A stretch of 64,000 bases of DNA. It comes from Phycisphaerales bacterium (lineage in GTDB: Bacteria; Planctomycetota; Phycisphaerae; Phycisphaerales; UBA1924). Position 1 is the stretch's first letter; every line of letters starts with the position of its first letter. The stretch covers positions 744,001 to 808,000 of the forward strand of contig CP064987.1 in the NCBI GenBank assembly GCA_016699835.1. Reading direction: 5' to 3'. The position numbers were made by a program, and so were the translations under genes. Positions 8,424 through 17,461 of the stretch are shown in pieces. Below the pieces are notes generated by a model. That model saw only the letters and a list, made by a program, of their open reading frames with translations. It searched no databases and had not been told where the DNA came from.

Positions 8424-9569
8424 ATGCCGCCGCCAACCACGAGATTCCTGGGTCGATCCGATCGCGTGGTGGGTCTGGACCTCTTCCGTGGCTTGACGAT
8501 CGCGGCGATGATCCTGGTGAACAACCCGGGCGATGTCGATCGGGCATTCCTGCCCCTCAAACACGCCGTCTGGCATGGGTGCACCTTTGCCGACATCATC
8601 TTTCCGTTCTTCCTCTTCATCGTCGGCGTCTCGATGAATCTCTCCTTCGCGTCGCGCCGCGAGAAGCGGACGCCGAACGCCGTGATCGCGATGGGCGTGC
8701 TGAAGCGTGCGACCATCCTGATCCTCATCGGCATGCTCCTGGAACTTCTCCCGGGGTTCCACTTCTCGACGTGGCGTCTGCCCGGTGTGCTCCAACGCAT
8801 CGGCCTCGCCTACGCCCTCGCGGGCGTCTTCGGCGTGTATCTTCCGCGAAGCCCGCAGATCTTCTGGATCGCGGTCTCGCTCCTGGGTTGGTGGGCACTC
8901 TTGCGGTTCGTCCCCGTGCCCGGCTTCGAGAGTCAGGGCCCGCCGTGGTGGAACGAGCCGGCGGCGACGATCGCGGGACACATCGATCGCCTCCTCCTCG
9001 GACGGAACCACCTCCTCATGCCCCACGACGGATTCGATCCCGAGGGACTCCTTGCCACCATCCCCGCGGCGGCGGGCGTCACAATCGGTTCCGTGCTGGG
9101 CGACATCGTGCGTCGTGAGCGTGACCGGTTTCGTGCCGCGGTTGTCTTGCTCGTTGTGGGCGTGACCATGGTGCTCGCGGGGCGATTCCTCGGGCCGATC
9201 ATGCCTCGCAACAAGCAACTCTGGACCTCGACCTTTGTGCTCTACACCTCGGGCCTCGGCTCGTGCGTGCTGGGCCTGTGCCTTGTGGCGGGCGAGCGGG
9301 TCCGCGCGGGATTCGGCGCGTGGACCAGACCCTGGACCGCGCTCGGGAGGAACGCGATCCTGCTCTATATCGCAAGCGTGTTGCTGGGCAAGGTCGTGAA
9401 CCACATCCATCTCGGTGATGCGACTCTGCCCGTCAGTGCCTCTGATGTATTGCAATCCTTGGTCCAATCGCCCGGCATGGCTTCGCTCCTGGTCTCATCG
9501 ATCCACGTCGCGATCTGGGTCATTGTGGCGATGGCCCTCGACAAACGCCGCCTCTACTGGAAGATCTAA
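8424..9569 (+). CDS. NagX/HGSNAT-like transmembrane acyltransferase (DUF5009)
   Basis: A 381-residue polytopic protein of the heparan-alpha-glucosaminide N-acetyltransferase/DUF5009 family. The N-terminal signature is strong: 'VGLDLFRGLTIAAMILVNNPG' (split as VGLDLFRG and LTIAAMILVNN), then 'HGCTFADIIFPFFLFIVG' with the conserved His and Asp, and 'MNLSFASRREK'. About ten membrane helices are visible. In bacteria these genes sit near N-acetylglucosamine or peptidoglycan recycling genes, and the next gene, 5 bp away, is a peptidoglycan amidase, so a role in amino-sugar uptake or modification is a reasonable inference. Confidence 0.88.
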   Translation: MPPPTTRFLGRSDRVVGLDLFRGLTIAAMILVNNPGDVDRAFLPLKHAVWHGCTFADIIFPFFLFIVGVSMNLSFASRREKRTPNAVIAMGVLKRATILILIGMLLELLPGFHFSTWRLPGVLQRIGLAYALAGVFGVYLPRSPQIFWIAVSLLGWWALLRFVPVPGFESQGPPWWNEPAATIAGHIDRLLLGRNHLLMPHDGFDPEGLLATIPAAAGVTIGSVLGDIVRRERDRFRAAVVLLVVGVTMVLAGRFLGPIMPRNKQLWTSTFVLYTSGLGSCVLGLCLVAGERVRAGFGAWTRPWTALGRNAILLYIASVLLGKVVNHIHLGDATLPVSASDVLQSLVQSPGMASLLVSSIHVAIWVIVAMALDKRRLYWKI

Positions 9570-9574
9570 CCTCC

Positions 9575-10720
9575 ATGCACCATTCCTTGAACGAATCACG
9601 ACTCATCTTGCTTCGTGGCTCGTGTATCGCGACAGCCATTGTCTCAGCGATCGTGATCACGCTCACCCTTGGGGCCTGCGCCCGCACGCGATCGACTCTC
9701 GCCACCGAACTCCCGCGCACCGGCGACGAGATCGTCATCGCCGGGCGATACTTCCACACCGGCGCCCCCGTCGTCCTCTGGACCGATCCAGGCGGCTACG
9801 ACGCCTATCGGGTCGAACGTCGATTCGTCCCGATCGACGCCGCAGACTACTCGCCAGACGCGAAGTTCACGCCCAATCGATATGGACTACGCAAGGCCGG
9901 ACTCGATGCCGGCACGCTCGAACGCGTTCGCGGCGGCGGATGGGATCTCCCCACGCTCCAGAACACCATCGACCAGTTCGTGATCCACTACGACGTCTGT
10001 GGCACAAGCCGACAATGCTTCCGCGTCCTCCACGACGTCCGCGGCCTCTCCGTCCACTTCATGCTCGACCTCGACGGCACGATCTATCAGACACTCGACG
10101 TCAAGGAGCGCGCCTGGCACGCGACGACCTCGAACGATCGCAGCGTCGGCATCGAGATCGCGAATATCGGCGCGTATCCACCCGCAAAGGCCGAGATCCT
10201 CGAGAAGTGGTACGCGCCGGTCGAGTCGAAGAACGGCTCCCCGCCATCGTCGACACCTCGTTCATCCACGCCGGAGGATCCCGCCGTCTGCCGCGTCACG
10301 CTCCCCGCGTCGTACGGCGATGGCGGCATCCGCACGCCAAACTTCGTGGCCATCACCGCACGCTCCGGCCCGATTCAGGGCGAGATCCAAGGCTCGTCGT
10401 ACGTCATGCACGACCTGACCGAGGCCCAGTACGAGTCACTCTCCCGTCTCACGGCGGCGCTCTGTGCCGTGCTTCCGCAAATCGTGTGCGACTATCCACG
10501 CGACGAGAGCGGCCGCCTCATCACCCACGCGCTCAACGCCGAAGCCCTCGCGTCGTATCGCGGCCTCATCGGGCACTTCCACATCCAATCCAACAAGATC
10601 GACCCCGGCCCGGCCTTCGACTGGGACCGCGTCATCAATAGGGCACGACAACTCAACCCCGCGCTCGATCACGCTCGCAACTCGAGTTCCGCGGGCAAAG
10701 TCCGGCCGCAGTCCCGATAA
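9575..10720 (+). CDS. AmpD-like N-acetylmuramoyl-L-alanine amidase lipoprotein
   Basis: A 381-residue Amidase_2 (T7 lysozyme/AmpD fold) protein that cleaves the bond between N-acetylmuramic acid and L-alanine. It begins with a lipoprotein signal ('TLTLGAC' lipobox). Zinc ligands can be placed: His in 'FVIHYDVCG', His in 'GLIGHFHI', with the Asp of 'KIDPGPAF'. The segment 'SVHFMLDLDGTIYQTLD' and 'AWHATTSNDRSVGIEI' match the family. A 100-residue insert between the WHA and GHFH segments is longer than usual. It follows the NagX-like gene by 5 bp and is likely co-transcribed, pointing to envelope recycling. Confidence 0.9.
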   Translation: MHHSLNESRLILLRGSCIATAIVSAIVITLTLGACARTRSTLATELPRTGDEIVIAGRYFHTGAPVVLWTDPGGYDAYRVERRFVPIDAADYSPDAKFTPNRYGLRKAGLDAGTLERVRGGGWDLPTLQNTIDQFVIHYDVCGTSRQCFRVLHDVRGLSVHFMLDLDGTIYQTLDVKERAWHATTSNDRSVGIEIANIGAYPPAKAEILEKWYAPVESKNGSPPSSTPRSSTPEDPAVCRVTLPASYGDGGIRTPNFVAITARSGPIQGEIQGSSYVMHDLTEAQYESLSRLTAALCAVLPQIVCDYPRDESGRLITHALNAEALASYRGLIGHFHIQSNKIDPGPAFDWDRVINRARQLNPALDHARNSSSAGKVRPQSR

Positions 10721-10942
10721 CCGCGGCTCTTCGCCCCAATCGTGTCCAAATCCGCTCACCTATGCCGCGAGGCATGAACCACGCTTGCGTTGTCGCCATC
10801 CAATGGATTATCATGCCTTGTTCCTGTTCGCCGCAACGCCCGTGTCGATCGCCGCGAATGGGATGGGTGTGCCGAGTCGCGTGTGGAACCTGTCGTGGTC
10901 TGGACCATTCCGCGTGACGCCAACGCTTGAGGTGCCGGCCTG

Positions 10943-11080
10943 ATGTCACAGCCCGAGCCAACTACATCACCAACCGAGAGCCACTCCCGCTGGCTCGCCG
11001 CGGCCCGCGCACTGGGCATGATCGCCCTGACGATCCTCGCGTTCGTGCTGTGGACCGCCAAGGCCGAGGCCGGATTCTGA
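10943..11080 (+). CDS. Small single-pass membrane protein
   Basis: A 45-residue open frame starting MSQPEPTTSP, with a hydrophilic N-terminus, one transmembrane helix ('LGMIALTILAFVLW') and a short tail ending AEAGF. A GAGG about 10 nt upstream could serve as the binding site. It lies alone between the amidase and hutG. The composition is that of a genuine small membrane protein, but I know no family and length makes chance hard to exclude. Confidence 0.5.
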   Translation: MSQPEPTTSPTESHSRWLAAARALGMIALTILAFVLWTAKAEAGF

Positions 11081-11142
11081 TCGCCTTCGCTCTTGGGCGA
11101 TCGCACCATCTCCACACCAGCATCGCTCGCATACGCTGAGCC

Positions 11143-12063
11143 ATGAGCACCACCGTGCGACCGATCGCTGCGGGGCTTGTCCCGCCGACGTGGCCAGACT
11201 CCATCCCTGCCGCGCGCTTTGCGGCGGCCATCGAGCACCGATCACCCACCGGGTGCGACGTTGCGCTCATCGGTCTCCCCGACGATCTGGGCGTGCGACT
11301 CAATAGCGGACGGCCCGGCGCGAGCGAAGGCCCGCGAGAGTTTCGGGCCGCCCTTTCTCGCTACGGCGTCGCGGACCCGCCCGACATCACCTGGCCCAAG
11401 GTCTTCGACGCGGGCGACATCGAGCCAGACAAGGGCACCGACGCCGACGCCCTCGCGAGGATCCACGACAAAGTCACCGCGGTCGTCACCGAGATCCTCA
11501 ACCTTGGCCTCTTCCCCATCGCTATCGGCGGTGGGCACGACCTCACCTTTCCCTTCGTTCGTGCCGTAGCCCAGAAGCACGGCACGCTCGACGGCGTGTA
11601 TCTCGACGCCCACCTCGACGTCCGCCCCGAGCCAGGCTCGGGCATGCCCTTCCGAAAACTCATCGAGGACGGGCACGCGCGACGCCTCCAGGTCTTCGGC
11701 CTCAACCGCGTCGTCACCACCGAGGCCCACGCGAGATGGTTCACCGATCACGACGGCGTCATCCACACACCCGAGTCTCGCCCGCGCTCGCCCGAGGACT
11801 TCCCCGTCTGGCCCTGCTTCGTGAGCCTCGATCTCGACGTGATCGATTCGGCCCATGCGCCGGGTGTGAGCGCGATCAACCCAGCGGGCTGGAGCGCCGC
11901 CGATGCCCAGGCCGCCGCCGTCGCCGCGGGTCGCACGCCCTCGGTCCGCTGCTTCGATCTCATGGAACTCTCGCCGCAGCACGACCAGGACGGACGGACC
12001 GCGCGTCTCGCGGCCCATCTCTTCCTCTCGTTCCTCCACGGCTTTGCCCAGCGCCCCCGCTAG
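11143..12063 (+). CDS. hutG: Formimidoylglutamase (arginase/agmatinase fold)
   Basis: A 306-residue ureohydrolase that in histidine breakdown converts N-formimidoyl-L-glutamate to glutamate and formamide. The binuclear manganese ligands are all visible: 'IGGGHDLTF', 'YLDAHLDVRPE' and 'SLDLDVIDSAHAPG'. The choice of hutG over arginase or agmatinase rests on the adjacent hutI gene, 9 bp downstream, and on the typical HutG start 'GLPDDLGVRLNSGRPGASEGP'. hutH and hutU, which encode the first two pathway steps, are not in the window. Confidence 0.9.
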   Translation: MSTTVRPIAAGLVPPTWPDSIPAARFAAAIEHRSPTGCDVALIGLPDDLGVRLNSGRPGASEGPREFRAALSRYGVADPPDITWPKVFDAGDIEPDKGTDADALARIHDKVTAVVTEILNLGLFPIAIGGGHDLTFPFVRAVAQKHGTLDGVYLDAHLDVRPEPGSGMPFRKLIEDGHARRLQVFGLNRVVTTEAHARWFTDHDGVIHTPESRPRSPEDFPVWPCFVSLDLDVIDSAHAPGVSAINPAGWSAADAQAAAVAAGRTPSVRCFDLMELSPQHDQDGRTARLAAHLFLSFLHGFAQRPR

Positions 12064-12072
12064 AGTCGCCCG

Positions 12073-13332
12073 ATGTCGATCCTCATCACGAACGCGCGCG
12101 TCCTCACGATGGGCCAGGGCCCAAACCCACGCACGCGCGAGCGCCTCGCGGACGTGGGGGCGATTCCGCGTGCCGACGTGCTCATCGATCAGGGTGTGAT
12201 CGTGCGCATCACGCCGCATACGCCGCACAATCCTGCACCCGCACCGCCCGCCGGTGCCACCATCATCGACGCGAAGGGCCGCGTCCTTATGCCGGCGTTC
12301 ATCGATCCCCACACTCACCTCTGCTGGGCGGGCGACCGCCTCGACGAGTGGCAGATGAAGCTCGCGGGCACGCCCTATCTCGACATCCTAAAGGCCGGCG
12401 GCGGGATCATGTCCACCGTCCGGGCCGTGCGCGAGGCGAGCGAGAGCGCCCTACTCGATCTGCTCCTCGAACGCCTCGATCGCGTCCTCCGCGCGGGCAC
12501 CACCACGATCGAGATCAAGTCCGGCTACGGACTCTCGACGCGCGATGAACTCAAGATGCTCCGCGTGATCCATGAGGCCCGATCCCGCTGGCCGGGCACG
12601 GTCGTCGCGACGGCCTTGCTCGGGCACGCGATCGACCCCGACGTTCCCGACTTTGTCCAGCGCACGATCGATGAGACGCTCCCCGCTGTTCATGCCGAGT
12701 TCCCCGGCGTCGCGATCGACGCGTTTTGTGAGAAGGGCGCATGGTCGCGTGAGCAGTGCGTGCAACTCTTCGCCCAGGCGCGGTCGCTCGGGCACCCCAT
12801 CCGCGTCCACGCCGACCAGTTCAACAGCCTTGGCATAATCGACGACGCTATTCGCCTCGGTGCTGCCAGCGTCGATCACCTCGAGGCCAGCACGCGCGAC
12901 GATCTCCAGCAACTCTCTGAGTCGTCCACCTTCGGTGTCGGCCTCCCCTGCACCGGCCTGCACATGGCGACCCGCGCCGGCGGCGACTTCGCCGATCTCC
13001 GCGCCCTCGCCGACCTCGGCGGACGCGTCGCCATCGCCACCAACAGCAACCCCGGCTCGGCCACCACGTTCGCCATGCCCATCGCGATGGCCGCCGCCGT
13101 GCGGTTCTGCGGGCTGACTCCCCAGGAATCGATCGTCGCCTCGACGGCCAACGCCGGCGCACTGCTGACAAACGTCGATCCAACCCTTGCCGATCGCGGC
13201 CGCCTCGAGCCGGGCCTTCGCGCCGATCTGGTCCTGCTCCGTCACACCGACGAGCGCTCCCTTGCCTACGAATGGGCCTCGGACCATATCGCCTTGACCA
13301 TCTGCCACGGTCGCGTCGTCTTCTCCGCATGA
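12073..13332 (+). CDS. hutI: Imidazolonepropionase
   Basis: A 419-residue amidohydrolase that opens imidazolone-5-propionate to N-formimidoyl-L-glutamate, the step just before HutG. It has the beta-rich N-terminal segment 'ILITNARVLTM', the metal-binding 'DPHTHLCWAGDR', 'TTTIEIKSGYGL', 'HADQFN' and 'VDHLEAS', and the C-terminal 'TANAGALL'. Length matches the family (about 400 to 420). Order hutG-hutI with a 9-bp spacer indicates one transcript; the kinase gene follows with another 9-bp gap. Confidence 0.95.
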   Translation: MSILITNARVLTMGQGPNPRTRERLADVGAIPRADVLIDQGVIVRITPHTPHNPAPAPPAGATIIDAKGRVLMPAFIDPHTHLCWAGDRLDEWQMKLAGTPYLDILKAGGGIMSTVRAVREASESALLDLLLERLDRVLRAGTTTIEIKSGYGLSTRDELKMLRVIHEARSRWPGTVVATALLGHAIDPDVPDFVQRTIDETLPAVHAEFPGVAIDAFCEKGAWSREQCVQLFAQARSLGHPIRVHADQFNSLGIIDDAIRLGAASVDHLEASTRDDLQQLSESSTFGVGLPCTGLHMATRAGGDFADLRALADLGGRVAIATNSNPGSATTFAMPIAMAAAVRFCGLTPQESIVASTANAGALLTNVDPTLADRGRLEPGLRADLVLLRHTDERSLAYEWASDHIALTICHGRVVFSA

Positions 13333-13341
13333 TCGGGGAGC

Positions 13342-15792
13342 ATGCCCGCGACACTGGCCCGACCGGAGGACGCCTCCCTGGACGCCGACACGCTACGCCG
13401 CGTTGAAGACGCCGTGATACGCCTGCTCACCCTCTCGCCGAGCGAGCGTGAGTCGGCCCTCGTCGCGCTCGGGCGCGACGAACCCGATGTCGAGCGCGAG
13501 GCCCGTTCGCTCCTGAAGCACGCCGCAAACGTGACTCAGTTTCTCGCGACGCCCGCCCTGGGCACCAATCTCGATTCACTCGGCTTCGACACGCCGCAAC
13601 TCGCCGAGGATCTCTCCGGCCTCGTCATCGGCGCGTACAAACTCACCTCCAAGATCGCCACCGGCGGCATGGGCGCCGTCTATCGCGCCTCACGAATCGA
13701 CGGGCAGTTCGAGCAGGACGTCGCCGTCAAGATCGTGAAACGCGGCATGGACTCCGACGAGATCCTCCGCCGATTCGTCCACGAGCGCCAGACCCTTGCC
13801 AATCTCAATCACCCCAACATCGCCCGCCTGATCGACGGCGGTGTCACCGGCTCCGGCCGCCCGTACCTCGTCATGGAACTCATCGCGGGCGAGCCGATCG
13901 ATGAGTACGTCTCCACACGCGCGCTCGACATCCCCTCACGGCTCACGCTCTTCCGCACTGTCTGCGACGCCGTCCGTTTCGCCCACCAGAACCTCGTCAT
14001 CCACCGCGATCTCAAACCCAGCAACATCCTCGTCACCGCCGACGGCGTGCCGAAACTTCTCGACTTCGGCATCGCCAAGGTGCTCAAGGAAGGCCCTCGC
14101 CTGGACCAGACCTACACCTCGCCCGCCGACCGACTGCTCACCCCCGAGTACGCCAGCCCCGAGCAGATCCGGGGCGAGATCGTCACGACCGCGAGCGATG
14201 TCTACGCCCTTGGCGTCATCCTCTACGAACTCCTGACGAGTGCTCGCCCGTACACCTTCGCCTCGCGCACGACGGCGGACCTCGAGCGTGTGGTCTGCGA
14301 GCAGAATCCGCCCCTTCCCAGCGTCGCCTCGCCCGCCCATACTCGCGCCCTCCGCGGCGATCTCGACACGATCACGTTGACCGCCATGCGCAAGGAGCCG
14401 TTCCGCCGGTACGCCTCGGTCGAGGCCCTCATCGCCGACCTCGATCGCTACAGCCGCGGCCTGCCCATCCTCGCGCGCCCCGACACGCTCTCGTATCGCG
14501 CCTCGAAGTTCATCCGACGCAACACGCTCGCCTGCGTCCTCGCGTCCATCGCGGTCGTGCTCGGCGCGGTCGGCGTTGGGATCTACATCGCCCAGTCTAT
14601 CCGCGTGACGCACCAGCGTGATGAGGCCTATTCCGCGCGCGACCAGTCCGAGGCGATCACGGCATTCCTCTCCCAGATGCTCCGCCCACCCGCGCCCATC
14701 GCCCGCGGTCGCGAGACGCGCGTCGCCGACGTCCTCGACCACGCGCTCATCCAGGCCGATGCCGAGTTGAGCGACCGCCCGCTCGTTCATGCCGCGGTCG
14801 GGAGCAGCATCGGGCGAACCTGGCTCGAACTCGGAGAGATCACCCAGGCCGAGGCCTCCGTCCGCGACGCGCTCGCACGCCGCGAGGCGATCCTCCCGCC
14901 CGGGCACCACGACATCGCCGAGAGCAAACTCGACCTCGCCGAGGTCCTCTTCCGCAAGGAGGACTACGACGGCGCCGCTCGACTCGCGAACGAGGCGCTC
15001 GAGGCCCATCGCCGACTCCGCGGCGACGCCAACCTCGACACCGCGCGCTGCTACAACACCCTCGGCGCGATCCATCGCGCCACGGCCCAACTCGACGAGG
15101 CCGAGAGCGACCACCGGACCGCACTTCAGATCCGTCAGGAGATCATGAAACGATCGAGGGGCGCCGAGCACGCCCAGGCCGAACTCGACGCCGCCGAGAG
15201 TCTCAACAACCTCGCGGTTGTGCGCCGACTCAAGGGCGACGCGCTCGAGGCCATCGAACGCTTCGAGCAGGCCCTCGAACTCCGTCTGAAGAACCTTCCC
15301 GCCGACCATCCGCTCGTCATCCAGAGCGAGACGAACCTCGGGCTGATGTACCTCCAACGCGACCGATTCGAGGAGGCCAAGCGGCTCTACGCTCAGGCCA
15401 TGCCCGGAGCCGAGCGCGTCTATGGCTCCACCTCGGCGTTCTTCGGCACGACGCTCCGCAACTACGCCCAACTCCAACTCGAGACCGGCGACCCCGAAAA
15501 CGCCATCCCCAATCTCAACCGCGCCATCACCATCCTCTCGCCTCAACTCGGCGATGACTCCATGGGCGTCGTCCTCGCCAAAGCGCACCTCCTTCGCGCG
15601 TTTCGAATGACCCGCGAGTTCTCACAGGGAGAATCGACGGCCGCGTCGCTCGACGCCCTTCTCTCGACCGTCGCGTCGCTCCAGGGCCAACTCCGCGCCG
15701 TCGCGACGCACCTCTATGAGTTCTACGATGCCGCGGGCCGCCCCGCGGATGCGGATCGCTGGCGTCAGAGGCTTGCCGACTCGCCTCCCTAG
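13342..15792 (+). CDS. Membrane Ser/Thr protein kinase with TPR sensor region
   Basis: An 816-residue Hanks-type kinase. A GGGGAG lies just before the ATG. The kinase domain (about 100 to 370) has the Gly-rich loop 'GGMGAVY' (from 108), 'VAVKIVKR', 'VIHRDLKPSN' (His221), 'LLDFGIAK' (Asp241) and 'TPEYASPEQ', so it should be active. A single transmembrane helix follows near 395 to 415 ('LACVLASIAVVLGAVGVGIY'). The C-terminal 380 residues are TPR repeats, e.g. 'AESLNNLAVVRRLKGDALEA'. This architecture is common in planctomycetes. It lies 9 bp after hutI and may be co-transcribed with hut genes, though a functional link is unproven. Its stop overlaps the stop of the convergent ABC ATPase gene. 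Confidence 0.93.
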   Translation: MPATLARPEDASLDADTLRRVEDAVIRLLTLSPSERESALVALGRDEPDVEREARSLLKHAANVTQFLATPALGTNLDSLGFDTPQLAEDLSGLVIGAYKLTSKIATGGMGAVYRASRIDGQFEQDVAVKIVKRGMDSDEILRRFVHERQTLANLNHPNIARLIDGGVTGSGRPYLVMELIAGEPIDEYVSTRALDIPSRLTLFRTVCDAVRFAHQNLVIHRDLKPSNILVTADGVPKLLDFGIAKVLKEGPRLDQTYTSPADRLLTPEYASPEQIRGEIVTTASDVYALGVILYELLTSARPYTFASRTTADLERVVCEQNPPLPSVASPAHTRALRGDLDTITLTAMRKEPFRRYASVEALIADLDRYSRGLPILARPDTLSYRASKFIRRNTLACVLASIAVVLGAVGVGIYIAQSIRVTHQRDEAYSARDQSEAITAFLSQMLRPPAPIARGRETRVADVLDHALIQADAELSDRPLVHAAVGSSIGRTWLELGEITQAEASVRDALARREAILPPGHHDIAESKLDLAEVLFRKEDYDGAARLANEALEAHRRLRGDANLDTARCYNTLGAIHRATAQLDEAESDHRTALQIRQEIMKRSRGAEHAQAELDAAESLNNLAVVRRLKGDALEAIERFEQALELRLKNLPADHPLVIQSETNLGLMYLQRDRFEEAKRLYAQAMPGAERVYGSTSAFFGTTLRNYAQLQLETGDPENAIPNLNRAITILSPQLGDDSMGVVLAKAHLLRAFRMTREFSQGESTAASLDALLSTVASLQGQLRAVATHLYEFYDAAGRPADADRWRQRLADSPP

Positions 15793-17411
15793 GCGATCGC
15801 GGGTTCTTCCTTGGTCGCCAGGCGCAGGATGTTCGTCTGCGTCATCGCGTCGCCCGTCAACTCGCCCGTGATGCGCCCGCTCGCCATCACGAGCACGCGA
15901 TCCGAGAGCGCCAGCAACTCGGGCATCTCGCTCGACACGAGCAAAACCGCCGTCCCTCGGTTGGCCTCCTCGCGAACAAGACGATAGATCTCGGCCTTGG
16001 TCCCCACGTCGATGCCGCGCGTCGGCTCATCGAGCAGCAGCACCCGCGTGCGTGCGCCCATCCAGCGCGCGATGAGCACCTTCTGCTGGTTGCCGCCCGA
16101 GAGCGTCCCGGGGACGTTCGTCGCCGCCGCGGTCTTCACGTGGAACCCGAGGATCTTCTCGCGAACGACGCCCCGCTCGCTCGATGAACGCCGAACGAGT
16201 CGCCCGCGAGCCAACCGTGGCATCTCCGGCATCACGATGTTCTCGTCGATCCCCAGGAGAAAGAACAACCCGAGATTCCGCCGATCTTCGGGGACATAGC
16301 CGACCCCAGCCGCGATCGCTGCCCTCGGGTTCCCGAGCGCGACGGGCGTCCCATCGATCCGCACCGTTCCCGTCGCCCGAGAATCCAACCCGAAGATCGC
16401 GTCCAGCACCTCCGACCGCCCCGCGCCGACCAAGCCGCCGATCCCCACGATCTCCCCCGCGCGGACCTCGAGCGAGACATCCGACAACTTGCCGGGCGAC
16501 GACACTCCACGAACCTCGAGCAACACGCTTCCCGGCGGCGCGTGCCCCACATCACCATCAGCCATCGCCCGGAGCGCCCCGGCCTCGCTCGCCGCGCCGT
16601 TCGTGCCGACTGATCCGGCGCTCGATGTGCGTGAACCAAACTCCCCTGCTCTCGCCGTCTCGATCCGCCGCCCGATCATCTGCTCCACTAGCGTCGGCTC
16701 ATCGATCGCCTTGATGTCGTTGGTCGCGACGAATCGGCCATCTCGAAGAACCGTGACCCGGTCGCACACCTGGAAGATCTCGCCCATGCGATGGCTGACA
16801 TACAGGATCGTCAGCCCTTCGCCCGCGAGCGAGCGCACGATCTCCATCAGCCGATCCGCCTCGCCCATCGAGAGCGAACTCGTCGGCTCATCGAAGACGA
16901 TGACCCGCGCACGAGACGAGTGCCCGGCGCTCGCCGAATCGCCTCCATCATCGAGCGCGCTGGCGATCTGCACGATCTGCCTTCGCCCGGGACTGAGCAC
17001 GCCCAGCGGCGCCTCGACATCGATCGTGGGATCGAGCCGTGCGAGCAGCCGCGACGCCCGCTCCCGCATCCGACGCCGGTCTACAAGCCCGAATCGCGAT
17101 GGCATCGCGTGCAGGCTCAGATTCTCCGCCACACTCAGGTTGGGGCACTGCGCCAGTTCCTGGTGCACGATCCGCACGCCCGCCCCGAACGCGTCCTCGA
17201 TCGAACCTGGCGAGAGTTCCCGCCCATCGATCACGACCGCACCCGAATCCTGCTTATACAGCCCGGCGATCGTCTTCCCGAGCGTGCTCTTGCCCGCGCC
17301 GTTCTCCCCCATGAGCGCGTGCACCTCGCCCGCCTCGAACGACACGCTCACGTCGTCCAACGCCTGCGTGATGCCGAACCGCTTCGAAATGTGCCGTGCC
17401 TCAAGAAACAT
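15789..17411 (-). CDS. Sugar ABC importer, double ATPase subunit (RbsA/MglA type)
   Basis: A 540-residue protein with two fused ABC ATPase domains that drives sugar import of the CUT2 class. Domain one has Walker A 'GENGAGKSTLGKTIAG', signature 'LSPGRRQIVQIA' and Walker B 'VIVFDEPTSSLS'; domain two has the degenerate P-loop 'GLVGAGRSEVLDAIFG' usual for this family, signature 'LSGGNQQKVLIARW' and 'VLLLDEPTRGID'. A Gly/Ser/Ala-rich linker of about 40 residues joins them. It is the last gene of a permease, binding protein, ATPase set. The substrate cannot be fixed from sequence; ribose, xylose or autoinducer-2-like sugars are all possible. Confidence 0.93.
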   Translation of the reverse strand: MFLEARHISKRFGITQALDDVSVSFEAGEVHALMGENGAGKSTLGKTIAGLYKQDSGAVVIDGRELSPGSIEDAFGAGVRIVHQELAQCPNLSVAENLSLHAMPSRFGLVDRRRMRERASRLLARLDPTIDVEAPLGVLSPGRRQIVQIASALDDGGDSASAGHSSRARVIVFDEPTSSLSMGEADRLMEIVRSLAGEGLTILYVSHRMGEIFQVCDRVTVLRDGRFVATNDIKAIDEPTLVEQMIGRRIETARAGEFGSRTSSAGSVGTNGAASEAGALRAMADGDVGHAPPGSVLLEVRGVSSPGKLSDVSLEVRAGEIVGIGGLVGAGRSEVLDAIFGLDSRATGTVRIDGTPVALGNPRAAIAAGVGYVPEDRRNLGLFFLLGIDENIVMPEMPRLARGRLVRRSSSERGVVREKILGFHVKTAAATNVPGTLSGGNQQKVLIARWMGARTRVLLLDEPTRGIDVGTKAEIYRLVREEANRGTAVLLVSSEMPELLALSDRVLVMASGRITGELTGDAMTQTNILRLATKEEPAIA

Positions 17412-17428
17412 GCACCATCACCTAAAGC

Positions 17429-17454
17429 CCGGCACACCCCTTCGAGTGCGCCGG
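17429..17454 (-). other. Intercistronic stem-loop
   Basis: An imperfect 9-bp inverted repeat (CCGGCACAC / GTGCGCCGG) lies in the 50-bp gap between the binding-protein and ATPase genes. Such hairpins often protect the upstream binding-protein mRNA and lower expression of the next gene; here this is inference. Confidence 0.35.
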
Positions 17455-17461
17455 TGATTGA

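Noticed and set aside
10803..10943. 46-codon ORF whose TGA overlaps the ATG of the small membrane protein
   Set aside because: Weak third-position GC bias, no ribosome site and no recognisable structure; overlap may be chance.
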